A DNA stretch of 64,000 nt, from assembly GCA_030789695.1 (NCBI GenBank), contig CM061136.1:137280448-137344447 (forward strand), given 5' to 3'. The DNA is from Scilla litardierei. Taxonomy: Eukaryota; Streptophyta; Magnoliopsida; Asparagales; Asparagaceae. Positions 9,941-21,590 of this stretch are shown here, piece after piece. Both the position numbers and the translations under genes were made by a program. The first letter of the stretch is position 1, and each line of letters begins with the position of its first letter. Under the pieces are notes generated by a model that ran no database searches, was not told where the DNA came from, and was given only the letters and a program-made list of their open reading frames with translations.

Positions 9941-12900
9941 TGTAACCCTCCGTAGTCCAGTCTACGAGATAGGGTTACGTGTTATGGCCATGTACGTCAT
10001 ATTGGAGGTAATGGTGTAGGATCCTTAGAGAGTGGGACCCATTTGGAGGACCTTCTTGCCTATTGAGGCTCACATGCATTGGGAAGCGTGTTTTAGGGTT
10101 TTAGTATGGCCGCAGTGTGTATGGTGATGTTTGGGTGGTAGCACAAGGGGGTGGTGTAGAGAATAGGGTGAAATATGGGAAAATGTTGTAAACTAGTCGG
10201 ACCGGGTACATTGACTGACTAGTCATTTTCCTGCACACTTGTGCTCAGTCATGTGACCACCTCATGCACGAACACGTGCATACATCACTACCATGAGCAT
10301 GATAAGTGGACTCACCATGAGTAGTTAATGGATGGAGTTAGCCTTGGGCACGCTAGTCCTTCAAATCATGCACGCGGATATTGAGATGGATCCCTACACA
10401 GTAGGATGCGTGTATGGAAAAGTGTCCCGTGGCTAGCATGATCGTCTCGATACATCGTAAATGAGACCTTAGTGAAAATTATGCAAGGAGATCATTGGGG
10501 ATTAGAGAGTTTTGCAAAATACCCCTCACATTTTCTTTTATACCCAATTTTGGGTACATTCGCAAAAAGGAGAAATAGAGGGGGTTTTGTGTGAAATTGC
10601 CAAGTGAGGGCATATGGGACATTTCCTAAGTGTTAGTGGGGATAAGAAGGTTGGGTGGATGACATGAATTGGTCCAAGTTGATAGTGGAGGGGGTGAAGC
10701 GACTATTTTACCCTTAGAGGGTTCTACACATCTCTAAACTCCATTTTAAACCAACCACCTCATCACACCCCTTCATATTCTGATCTTATCCCCTAAATTT
10801 CGTGGCTAACACACTTGAGGGAGTGAGGGAGAGGTCTAAAGAGTTGGAGATAGAAGGAGGAGGGCTAGAGCTTCAAGTTTGCCTTGCATGTCCAAGAAGG
10901 AGGCCTAGAAGCTAACTAGAGCTTGTACCAAGGAGGAGGTAGCTTGGAGCTTGTTTAGGCTTTAACTAGGAGGCCATCACCTTCATCTAGAGCTCAGGTA
11001 GAAGTCCTACACTTATAGGAATAGGATAGACAAGTTAATTAGGGTGCATGATTCATTCCTTTAGTTATTTGTAAAGCTTGTACAAGTTAGGGCTAAAACT
11101 CATGATTTGTTGTGCTAGATGCATGATTTTATTGCAAGCTCCATAAATTAGCTATCTTTTTGTGCCTCATACCTTTATTATTATGTTTTTATGGTTTTTA
11201 AAAATTTTCAGAATTTTATTTTGACTTTAGGTGTTGTTTTCAACTTGTACAAAAAAAGACAGATTCTGCCCAATTCCAGAGAGGTGCTGTCTGATTTGTT
11301 TTTAACCAATTACCCTATCAAATCATCGTATTTTAAGCCCAAATATTTATATGTTTTTCATCAGGTAGTTATATAACTTTTCTTCAATTGTAGCAAAGTC
11401 TAATTTCGACTGCATGTATTTTTAAGAAAATCATTTTCAAAACTGGTCAGTTTTCAAACTGCAGAAACACCTTTCACCGTTTTGCTTATATCTTTCAAGT
11501 TACTCCATGGATTTGGCTGTTCTTGTGCTCTATTCAACCTAAGACACAGATCTACAAAACAGTCTTCTTCAGCAAATTCTCATCAGCCTCTAGCTATTTT
11601 TAAAACACCAATCTCCACAGCTCTAATTTGCTGTCCAGAAACAGTTTTACACCTCTTCAGTTTTTAAATCTTTAAAAATCCATTTTAGAATTTAGACTTG
11701 AGATTAGATTTTCTGGAAAATAGACACCTAGGGCAACAACCCTATGGTGATAGTTGATGTTGCTCAGTTCATTTATTTTAGTAAATTGCTGCTGCGAAAT
11801 GAGGTATTGCTGAAAAGTATGAATCTACGGTGTTTTTAGTTGATCCATTCATGTTGATAGTTGATGGCATATATGTAATTAACCCCTGAAATACTTAATA
11901 TTGCTGATAATACATGTTGTTGTTGTGGTGTGGCTGCCCTAAGGTCTATTTGCTCAGTTGTAATAACATAAGTGCATGCGATGCGGAAAATGGCAAAAGA
12001 TGTGAACATTGACTATATGTGTGGCTTTTGGCACGAAACGTGTGTGGTGGTGAATATGAAAGGGTGGGACCCTATTGAAAGAGCAACTAAACCTAGGATA
12101 GGTGTTTGCTAGAGGTGTCCACTTGCACAGAGCGGGTCGACCCTCTAGGCAAGGGTGGAAACGTGGGAAAGTGTCGAGGAAGGTAATAGTACGAGGACGA
12201 CGCTTGGGTTGTTTCAGTGGCAGTCATTGACTGTGCACTGGGGTGGCGGCTCTGGTCATGCACTAGTTTCACTCGCATGACGTACTGTGGGGTGTTGTGA
12301 CTCACTTGCCTGACGCACTGTGGAAGTGAGGGGCCCCGACCAGCTGGCGGTTGCGATTGTTCCATCCCGACTTAGGGATGAGGTCTATCCCTCGTAATTG
12401 AAACTTGGTCTCAAACTTTCCAAAAAACAAACATAACATGTGACAATCAACAACAAACTTAATCTCATAACTTGATGAACCATGAATGATGTGTTGTGTG
12501 TTAGATCTCCCGTAGTGTGTAGTGTACTTCTACTAGACGCGCGTTGACGTGTCCACTCCCCGTGGTTTTGGGAGTAGGTACCCAGCAGCAGCAGGCAGAC
12601 CAGGAGCAGCCGAGGGCAGGAGGATGTTGACGTTTGCAGGGCAGTGTGGTTCGGAGGCAGTGTTCGTAGTAGTGACGCCTGGAGAGTGTACGATAGTGGT
12701 GTTCCACATCGAGATGGGGTCGATGCGTCTGTACACCCTAAACGCAGTACCGTGGTGGACGTGAGCAGTGGCGGTGCTAGGACATAGATACTTTTGTAGT
12801 AGTTGACAGTGGGACTTTGTACATAGCTTTTGTAGTCGCCTTGTACTTGTGACTTTTGTAGCAGACTCTGACGTTGTACTCATATATGATGGATTAGTAG

Positions 12901-13191
12901 TACTCTGTGTTGACTCCTTACAGTTGTGGCTGTTGTGGTAGTTGTATTTTCCTTTCCTGCTTTTACTTTTCAGTACCACTCTGAGTTGTTGTTGAATGCA
13001 TATCTGTGTATGTCTGAGCAGCTTTTATTTTACTAATGTGTTGTTCCAGTGTGAGCAGTGGTCTGCATAATTCTTTCTCATACGCTAGGACCTTTAGTCC
13101 ACGGCCTATCACGCAACTCACCCCCTAAGTATTCAGGGAATTGAGGCGTAGTGTCCCTTCCTTCGAGTATTAGGGTGACTGGGGCGTGACA
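9941..13191 (+). repeat. Chromovirus 3' LTR (3251 bp)
   Basis: Starts TGTAACCCTCC at 9941, right after the polypurine tract, and ends GGGGCGTGACA at 13191. A length above 3 kb suits Tekay/Del elements. It contains no supported gene. The bases after it (cgcac) would be the target duplication, but its partner is out of view. Confidence 0.82.
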
Positions 13192-13199
13192 CGCACCTC

Positions 13200-13339
13200 A
13201 TCCCCACCTCTGCCCCACCCCTCCCCGATTTCCCCCCATCCCACCCCCATCCCATCCCCACCTTCGCCCAACCCCCTGCCCTCTTTTCCCTTCGCCCCTC
13301 CCACATCCCACCCCCACCCCCACCCCACCCCCACCTCCC
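13200..13339. repeat. C-rich low-complexity tract
   Basis: About 140 bases of CCCCA/CCCAT-like runs between the chromovirus LTR and the PRMT10-like fragment. It mirrors the G-rich tract at 21040-21110, which lies at the same place relative to the inverted copy. Confidence 0.6.
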
Positions 13340-13446
13340 ACGCTGTCGTCCAAAACAATCACAACTTCAAGACCCAGGTACAAAACTCGCATTTTTTTGC
13401 CAAATTCTCTTTTGTGTGCGCAAAAATTATAGGGTTTTGCTGATAT
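13340..13446 (+). pseudogene. PRMT10: PRMT10-like exon/intron fragment, left inverted copy
   Basis: A plus-strand segment of about 107 bases, visibly similar to the reverse complement of 20817-20927. It begins in coding sequence (AVVQN, HNF), reaches a GT donor at about 13377, and continues as the start of the same intron up to GGGTTTTGCTGATAT. It is shorter than the right copy because the sequence between the C-rich tract and AVVQN is missing. Identity with PRMT10 (protein arginine methyltransferase 10) rests on the longer right copy. Confidence 0.5.
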
Positions 13447-13767
13447 AATTTTGGGAAAAATTAGGTCGGCTTGGATGTAGGCGTGGAAAGCACTCATCGA
13501 GCATCTTCCTCATCCTGCCAACTCCCCCTCATTCGACCCTCAAACAGGTTCTTCATTCTGCACAACAAAATAAAGAAAGATGGTTTTACAAAAAAACAGT
13601 GTCTTCCTGATTCTTAAATTATGGAAATAGAAATAAAATTAAAATAATCAAATTGAATATAATATTATAAAAAATTTATATATTTGTTATATTATATTAT
13701 TTTTTCTATCTTTAAATTAATACCTAATTAATTTTTTTATTAATATCTATGAAGAGATGAGCAAAAT

Positions 13768-16551
13768 ATGCCCACTTTCGTTGAATATAGCTCTTCGATG
13801 GGAGCCGATGCAAATCAAAAGATAGGTGTAATTATACCTTTGATTCGAATGGAGTTCAAAGATGATAATATGGCCTACAAATTCTACAATGAAATATGCA
13901 GGTTTGAAAGGGTTCATCATTCGTAAGAATCATGTCAGAAGAAACACAAAAAATGTTGTTATATATCGAAGCTTTACTTGTAACAAAGAGGGGCACTGCA
14001 AAAAAAGAAACCCACTTGATCATCCCAAATATCAACGGTTAAATGAAAGAACAGGCTGTCAGGCTCACATGTCGATTAAGCTTTGTGAAAAAGGTACATA
14101 TGTCATGGTTTCTTTCGAACCTGAACATAATCACCCAGAGGTCACCTCATCAAAACGACATTTGCTGAAGTCGCAGAGACAGATCACTTCTGGACAAAAA
14201 TCAATAGCTGATATGGCAAATGAGGTTGGAATTAGTGCGAAAGATACTTACAATCTTATGGCTAAACAAGTTGGAGGACGTCGACAGTTAAGTTTTCTTC
14301 TAGATGACTACAAAAATTATCTTAGATCAAAACGTGATCCATCATATGATATGGCTTTGGGAGATGCTGGAGCTATAATGGAATACCTTCAAAAACGTTA
14401 AAGAGAGAGTCCATCATTTTACTATGCAGTTCAATTAGATGAGGATGATCAGATCACAAATATTTTCTGGGCAGATGCAAGATCAGATTATGATTTCTTT
14501 GGTGTTGTTGTATGTTTTGACACGACGTACAAGACCAACTCATATGGTAGGCCTTTTGCACCTTTCATAGGGGTAAATCATCATAAATAAACATAGTGTT
14601 TGGTGCTGCACTACTTTATGATGAAAAAATAGCTTCTTTCAAATGGTTATTTGATACTTTTACTCACGCCATGAGTGGAAAAGCGCCAAAAGTAATATTG
14701 ACTAATCAAGATGCAGCTATGAGTAAAGCTATATCTGATGTATGGCCTGGCACTGTTCATAGAATATGTGTATGGCATATGTACCAGAATGCTGCGAAGC
14801 ACTTAAGCCATGTATTCAGTGGATCATCAAGTTTCGAGCATGATTTTAGTCATTGTGTGTTTGACTGTGATGTTGAAGAAGACTTTTTAGAAGCATGTGA
14901 TGCAATGATAGAAAAATATAACCTTTCTGAAAACGAATGGTTGCTAAATTTGTTCAAAGACAGAGAGAGATGCGCATTGGTGTATGGACGCGAATCATTT
15001 TGTGCAGATATGAAGAGTACTCAAAGAGGTGAAAGTTTGAACAATGTTATTAAAAGATATTTGCATCCTAGACAGAGGTTACTTGATTTTTTAGGCATTA
15101 TGAATGGCTTATCGAAGACAGACGTCACACAGAGCTCATTTCAGATTTTCGAGCAAACCAAGGCAGTCCAAAAGTTCCTTTCTCAGATTTGCTAAAGCAA
15201 GCTGCATCATTGTATACTCCAAAAATTTATAAGTGGTTTGAAGAGAAGAATGGAGGGGTTCTAAATTGTATTTTACAAGAGAAATTTGTAGATGGATATG
15301 TTAATGAATATAAGGTTATCAACAAAATAGTGAGAAACGGTAAAGAAATAAAAAAGAAACACAGTGTCAGGTATAATTATGTAGATGACACTATAACTTG
15401 TACTTGCAAGAAGTTTGAATTTGATGGTATTCAGTGTTGCCACGTTTTAAAAGTTTTTGATAACATGAATGATAAAATATTGTCCCAGAAGTATTACTTG
15501 AAAAGGTGGCATAAGGATGCTAAAGTTGGGATGGTTGTCAAGAGTAACGCGTATACTGAGATAAATACAAGTGTTTGTGTGGCTAATCGATATTCTTCAT
15601 TGATGCATACATACAATTATATCCTTCCGAGAGCTTCACAAAATAAAGAAGCATATGATTTTTTGATTGGTATGGCAAAACAGCTTATGGATAAGGTAGA
15701 AGAATTTGTCCAAGAGCAAGAAGTTGAAGCGAATCCTCGTATTGTACATGCTCAAGATCAAAATAAACAAGTTGGTAGTAAAAACATAAGTGATGAATCT
15801 CCGAATCACTTTGTAGATTCGGGAAGTACCAAAAATATCAGTCTAGGACATAACAAAGGAAAGAAGGCAGACACTAGCACAAATGCAAAAGGATTCAAAA
15901 AAAAAAGGATGGTGGACGTGGCTTCAAGCGAAACGTGGGTGCATTAGAGAACACTAAAAAGAAAAGAAGGAATTGAGGTTTGCATTTATTTTTTTTAAAA
16001 GTTAGCTTATAATTTTTATTGTTCAATAAACATATTTTTTACTTTTCCAAATTAGGTCCACCAAACAGTGTTGGTTTGTCGATGAATAGCGTGCCACATG
16101 CACCATCAAACTATAATTTGGAAAGTCAGTTTGGCCCTATCAGACACGCTTCATCACATGAAATGCAGCAACACAACTTTATGCAAGTATGTTTAATTTT
16201 TATGTAAGTATTCAATGTATTTTTATTAAATTTTATAAAGAATTAACCACTTTTACTATTTGTTATTCAATTCACAGGTACCATATTCTTTTGGATCAGT
16301 TTCTCAGCTTTTAGATGCTATGCATAATAGTGTTGTACCACACGGATTTTATGGAATGAGTATTGATACACACGTGTTTATTTTGCTTAGTGGGTGTTTA
16401 AAAAATAATTTGAATTTATTTGTCGGCATTTTTACTGTTGACCATTATGAAATTTTTATTTATGCAGGAATCAACATTATCTAATTCATTCCAGACATTG
16501 TCTCATGAGAGAACACAATCAAGTCAAAATGGATCTGCCTCTCTTCTTTGA
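13768..16551 (+). pseudogene. FAR1/FRS-type MULE transposase gene (decayed)
   Basis: Related to FHY3/FAR1 transcription factors, which derive from Mutator-like transposases. In order: a start at 13768 with EFKDDNMAYKFYNE; the FAR1 WRKY-GCM1-type zinc finger (GFIIRKNH, FTCNKEGH, RTGCQAHM, EPEHNHPE); the MULE transposase core ([37 protein letters not shown]); and a SWIM zinc finger (CTCKKFEFDGIQCCHVLK). A small multi-exon tail with GT-AG borders follows: exons about 16056-16186, 16278-16373 and 16468-16551 (stop). Lesions: frameshift near 13893, TAA at 14399-14401, stop plus frameshift near 14590, frameshift near 15104, and a frameshift in an A-run near 15900. It cannot encode the full protein now. 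Confidence 0.85.
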
Positions 16552-19500
16552 CGTTGTTTGATGAAAAGAAAGTGTCATATGGTACTAGATTTCCTCTCCT
16601 CTCTCTTCTCTGGAAGTATGGATCTTAATTGCCTATCTAATTTTCAAGGAATATATAAGAATCTTTAACATGAGCTACAGAAGTGTTGCATCATTCTCAA
16701 TAAGAAAGTATATCATTTAAGAGAAGTGAACTCACTTGTTTTTTGGATAGATAACCTGATTTTTATTGTCTGTCATTACTTTTGGTATTAATATTGTATT
16801 TATCTGTAAAAAAATTGCCTGCAAATCATTATCTACCGTCGTTGATTATTTAAGTTACTTCCTTACTGTAATAGCAATTGATCGACATAGTTTCTTCAAG
16901 CGGCAATGTGGAATGCTAGAATCATGCATAAGAATTCATCTTGCTCTAACATGTCTAATGATTCCGGATGTAAACTGGAATATATCCATGTTTCGCATCA
17001 GGATAGAATCAGGTCCAGTCTACCGTAGTTCCATCTCCATGTATTGGGTTAGATGATAGCATCATTCAGTATTTTGATCCATTCTCTGTTAGTTTCTCTT
17101 CAGAGCTGGATCTTATGACTTCTGAGCTAGAATTCATATTCTGACTTACACACCAAGCTGTAGTGAACTCCCCCTTCCGCCCGATGCCTTGATCTTCTGC
17201 AACATTTTCTTCTTATCAACATTTTAGCGCTGAGCTTTAAAAAGTTCTCCCAGATGCGTTCTTCTCGCTAAACAAATTTGAGGATACACAATATCTTGTC
17301 CGATAGGTTGCGATAGCTAAGATTTGTTTGAGCTACAAGCTACCTTATTGTGTCTCCATTCCTGCCATTACGTTGTGCTTGAGTCATATCAAATGGCATG
17401 ATAGATCACAAATCTATGAAGCTTCGCATGCCAGGTTGGGCAGCATTGTAGGAACCCATTCATTGAGACGGACAAGGGTATCAGAAGCAAGATCAGAGAC
17501 TCATTGATCCGATATCAGAAACTGTTGATCCGATATCATAAGGCTTATTTCTGATCACTAGGTGAAGTCCCTTAATTGTTCAGACCTGTAAATCTTTAGT
17601 ACACCATATTACAACACAAATTGTCATCTATGACCGTCAGAAGTACAAATTTAGATTGGTGTGCATAAAAGTCTATTTTGTCCGCTAACAACCGCCATAG
17701 TTTGGTGACCTTCATTTGTCCATCCATCCATGAGCTGAACCTTAAGCATGCCACCCCATAATACGTGGGTTCTAAAATCTGAGCTTTTCCGTGTTGTGAT
17801 TAGATATGCTTTTGGGGTTTTCATGGTTGTTGGATGGCATGCATGGCTGATATAGCTCCATGGGTCACCCTAAAAAAATAACAGGTGGATACCAAAGAAA
17901 TAGGCATAGGATCTGTGTTAGCTTAGGTCCATTGGCTCCTTATAGTCTTCCTCCTCCTTGTAGCCTTAGTTGCTCAATTGCGGGCCATAGAAAGCTTTAG
18001 AAAACTCCCCAATCCTCCCACCACACCAAACTTTCTGGGCGGCTTGTCATCTCGAGAGGACCATGAATTGTATCGCGGCTAGGGCATCGTGTTTGGTCTC
18101 TTCCCAAAAATTTCAATGCTCGTCATCATTGCTCAATTGCGGGCCATAGGAGGTGTTGCTCGTAATCACATTTTGACTATTTATTTTCATGTTTTGGAAA
18201 GATCAGAAACATTTACTGTAACTACCTTGTGTCTTCCAGGTGTCCAAGATTACGTGCAACACCTGCTACCATAGGCCATTTCAGTACAAAGTTATTTTGT
18301 AACACGGAACAAAGGTCTGGCTGCCCATCTGGGCCAGATGCTCCTGATGATACAATGTATACAAAAGCTTTACACTCTTGGAGATATATCCACAGTCTTC
18401 TCTACCTGCTTCTATTATATATCGCTGATGATACTATGTATACAATGCAACTCTTACTTGATGATACTATGTATACAATGCAAAATATTACGAGGAATTC
18501 GAGCTCTGCAGCTCTTACTTGTATATTTTATTAGAGATTAGGGGTATCATATTGAATTGTTTGATGATAATATGATTTTTTTACAGGTATCCTTTGAGGG
18601 TCCGGGTTGGCTTCTTCACACGTTGGACCATTTGATGTATTTAATCAACAGATGATGAATTCAATCCATCACATCTCTCTCCACCAGATGATGTATTCAA
18701 TCAACACTATTGTTCTTCATTTTTACCATGCTGAAGCAAATCATCTTGTTCTGATTCAACTAAAGAATGTCCATAACAGGGTCTCATTCTATTCTATTTT
18801 TAAGGGAATGGGATGAGAAAGAAATCTTATCATCATTTTCATTGTTTTGGGACTCCCTTTGTATTTTTTTGCCGACATAAGTGTATGTTATTGTTTGTTG
18901 GCATACGACTGTTGCTTGTTCTGTGAGATTATCGTTAATGCAATAAAAACTAAATTCGAGAGCATGTTATACAATTATACTCTTGAAATTCGAGAGCATT
19001 TTATGCAATTATACTACAATACCGTCTCATTAGTTGCCGTATAGAATGCTCTGTTTGAAATTTCTGTCTTGTGGGCACTCTTGTTGGTCTAATAATTGAT
19101 ATTTAACTTGGAAGCTATTATTAGCTGTTGTCATGCTTTGATGTTTCTGAACTATTTTTTCTGTCAAAGCTATCTTTTTCTCGATCTTTCCTTCTGCTAT
19201 TATGTTTTCCCTCTGCTTTCCCCTCAACAACAAATGCACAACAAAATAAAAACAGATACATAGAAGTATAACTCATGCAGAATCTTAATCATCATTAACT
19301 TTTACTTTGATACAAAATACATGACCAAAATAGAATCCACCATAAGTGCATACGGTTCGACCACAAGAAGTCACATTTGCATAATCCTACATAATGACAC
19401 AACATACAGCAAGGCTCATCAACGGAAAGATTACACCAAACCGAAGTTGATAATGGTCTCCTTGCCCAAGATCAAAAGAAGCAAATTGAAATATGCCAAA

Positions 19501-20045
19501 ACCCATGTCCTGCTAACTTCATGAACATAATCCAGAAAGACCTATTTGAAGAACCCATATAGCTGCCAATACACCAAGAAAACTAGAAGGGAAATAGTCA
19601 CAGATGACTTCAATGTTAGAACCAAGAGAGGGCAAAACATCACATTCTGATTGTGCTAAGGGTGCCCCTTGTATGAAAATGGTATCTGCATATAAAATTG
19701 CATGTCTCACAAGATGAAACAAAAAGAGATGTCACGAAATTTAATCCACAAGCATAGCCTCCTCAGCATATTCTAATCTAGAGCAGACCTGCAATAACAA
19801 TGCTGAAAGAGTTGAGAAGTACGCAATTTAACTTCCCCTAAAGTTATGGCCAAATAATTAGAACTACCTAGTGCTTAAATCATACCACAAACAAAGCAAC
19901 AATGAACTGATACTTCAAAGAAGCTACATTGAACACTAGTTAAAAAGAGCATAAAATTCATTTATTTAAGAAACATACCTGCAGATGCTACTAGTCGCTG
20001 TGTCTGGGTGCAGATTAGCCATTCGTTGTGGTATGTCGCGCGCGA
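16552..20045. other. Non-coding stretch between FRS pseudogene and G-tract
   Basis: No gene is supported. Visible items: a 19-base direct repeat GCTCAATTGCGGGCCATAG near 17971 and 18131; repeats of GATACTATGTATACAATGCAA near 18347, 18428 and 18462; and a paired ATTCGAGAGCAT.TTATACAATTATACT unit at about 18954-19016. A possible minus-strand terminal exon pair lies at 19745-20030 (see findings). The rest is AT-rich and unremarkable. Confidence 0.5.
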
Positions 20046-20061
20046 GGGGGGGGGGGGGGGG
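20046..20061 (+). repeat. G16 homopolymer
   Basis: Sixteen consecutive G bases. Such a run is prone to slippage and to assembly error, so its exact length should be treated as uncertain. Confidence 0.8.
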
Positions 20062-20816
20062 CACAAGGTGTATCAACTCCTAGCTTATCGCTTAGCCTGT
20101 AATTTAACCTTCATTCTTTTTCATACCTTAGATCTATAGGTTGGGAATATGTTGCGCTATTCTCAGTCTGTACATGTGTGGTGCTAATATTTTCTCACTG
20201 GGCAAAAATGATGGCTGAAATCTAAATGGCAGTGTCCACAAAATATTGCCTCATGTTTCACATAGTATTTAAGTCTGATACGGCGATTCTTCTAAAAGGT
20301 TCATGTATCCTTATCGGATCTTACTTGCTACTAGTATCGAATACGTAAGCGATTCTTCCAAAATGGTCGCATACCCAATTGTTTTACCAACCTGCATATG
20401 CTTTGTAGTATTGTATTCTGAAAGGGTCACATACATGATTGTTCTGTGAATCTGCATATGATTGTTGTATTGTAGTATCTTATATTTGTATATATATCAG
20501 TGCAACCTGCAGATTTGCCCTCCATGTTAATCATAAGAGCTTCTACAACCCATCGTAAAACATCAAGCATTGTGATTATTTGACATTTAAAAAAACTCTT
20601 CAACTAAACACGGAAAAATTAGAAGGGTATAATAAATCTGTATTCAAGTATTTAATGGCCTACAATGTACAAAATCAGATTCTTATACAAACATTGTTAC
20701 ACACGAAGAAATTTGCCAATCCAAGGGCTTTGAAATAATGATAACAAGTAACACAACAAGCTTCAAATGTGAAATTCAGAAGTGGGATTTGAACACACAC
20801 CAATGGTATCAGCATG
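20062..20816. other. Intergenic, nothing recognised
   Basis: AT-rich sequence with weak internal repetition around 20340-20490 (ATTCT.AAAAGGTC and CTGCATATG recur). No coding or RNA gene is supported. Confidence 0.5.
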
Positions 20817-21070
20817 ATATCAGCAAAACCCTATAAATTTACGCAAACAAAAGAGAATTTGGAAAAAATATTGGGGGCTTTGTACCTGTTTATAATCGAA
20901 GTTGTGCTTGTTTTGGACGACGGCGTTGTAGTAGGCGTCCATTCGCACGCAAGCGGAGAGCATCTCCTTCTGGTGGTAGAGGTAGGCGTCCACACCCTTG
21001 TCGATGGAGACTAGGCCGCTGCCCACCAGCGACAACGACGCCCATTTTAGGGGCGGGGGGGAGGGCCGGG

Positions 21071-21105
<35 letters not shown>

Positions 21106-21233
21106 ATAGGGGATGGGGTGGCCGCATGGATGGCGTTTTTGCAGGGAAGAGGGTGGGGGCGGGGGGCGGTCGGAGGTGGGAGAAGCGCAGGAAAATCGCA
21201 GGGACGGGGAGAATTCGAAGGCTGAGAGGGCAT
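20817..21233 (-). pseudogene. PRMT10: PRMT10-like first exon fragment, right inverted copy
   Basis: Minus strand. A Pro-rich N-terminal stretch is followed by IDKGVDAYLYHQKEML, VRMDAYYNAVVQNKHNF and a GT donor at 20885. This matches my recollection of plant PRMT10, where a YHQK.ML..RVRMDAY block precedes the SAM-binding motif. About ten residues usual between VD and YHQK are absent. The methyltransferase motif I exon is not found anywhere downstream on this strand, so this is a fragment rather than a gene. The N-terminal reading is further disturbed by a 33-G run. It forms an inverted pair with 13340-13446. Confidence 0.55.
21072..21104 (+). repeat. G33 homopolymer
   Basis: Thirty-three consecutive G within a wider G-rich belt (21050-21180). 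It could fold as a G-quadruplex; it could also be a sequencing or assembly artefact. On the minus strand it reads as a polyproline run. Confidence 0.75.
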
Positions 21234-21590
21234 TTTTGCGGTTGGGAATTTTGCGGGCTGGGTAATTAGAGGGCATGGGACGGGGGGTTTACGGCGTTAG
21301 TCGAACTTAATTTAACAAATGAGAAGCTGATTTGATCCGAAGGCTGGGAGGGCGTTGGACGACCCAACCCGAACCCGGATGGAACAAAGCACGGGTAATT
21401 TCTAGCAATGTTAGCCAAAGAAGCGGTAAAACAAACGGTATTTTCATTATTAAGATAAAGCTACACACGAGCGGGAGTGGAAAAAGGAAAATAAAATAAA
21501 AGCAACAACAAAATTAGCACTCCTCATCCAAAGGACACTAAACTAGACAAAGACAAGCGTCCTTAAAGCAATCCAGACAACAAGTAAACC

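Larger units (their letters stand above)
6310..13191 (+). mobile_element. Tekay/Del-type chromovirus (5' part lost from view)
   Basis: A Ty3/gypsy element in order gag tail, protease, RT, RNase H, integrase, chromodomain-like tail, polypurine tract and a long 3' LTR. Long LTRs and the integrase-linked tail with WEREDEM place it with Tekay/Del chromoviruses. It is interrupted on the left by Athila B, so its gag and 5' LTR should be beyond the window. The coding region carries several stops and indels and is dead. Confidence 0.88.

Noticed and set aside
13186..13443. Pro-rich 85-residue open frame
   Set aside because: Mostly translation of the C-rich low-complexity tract; only its end corresponds to the PRMT10-like fragment.
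20740..20816. GTTCAAATCCCAC as a tRNA-like B box of a SINE
   Set aside because: No A box at the right distance, no tail and no target duplication were seen.
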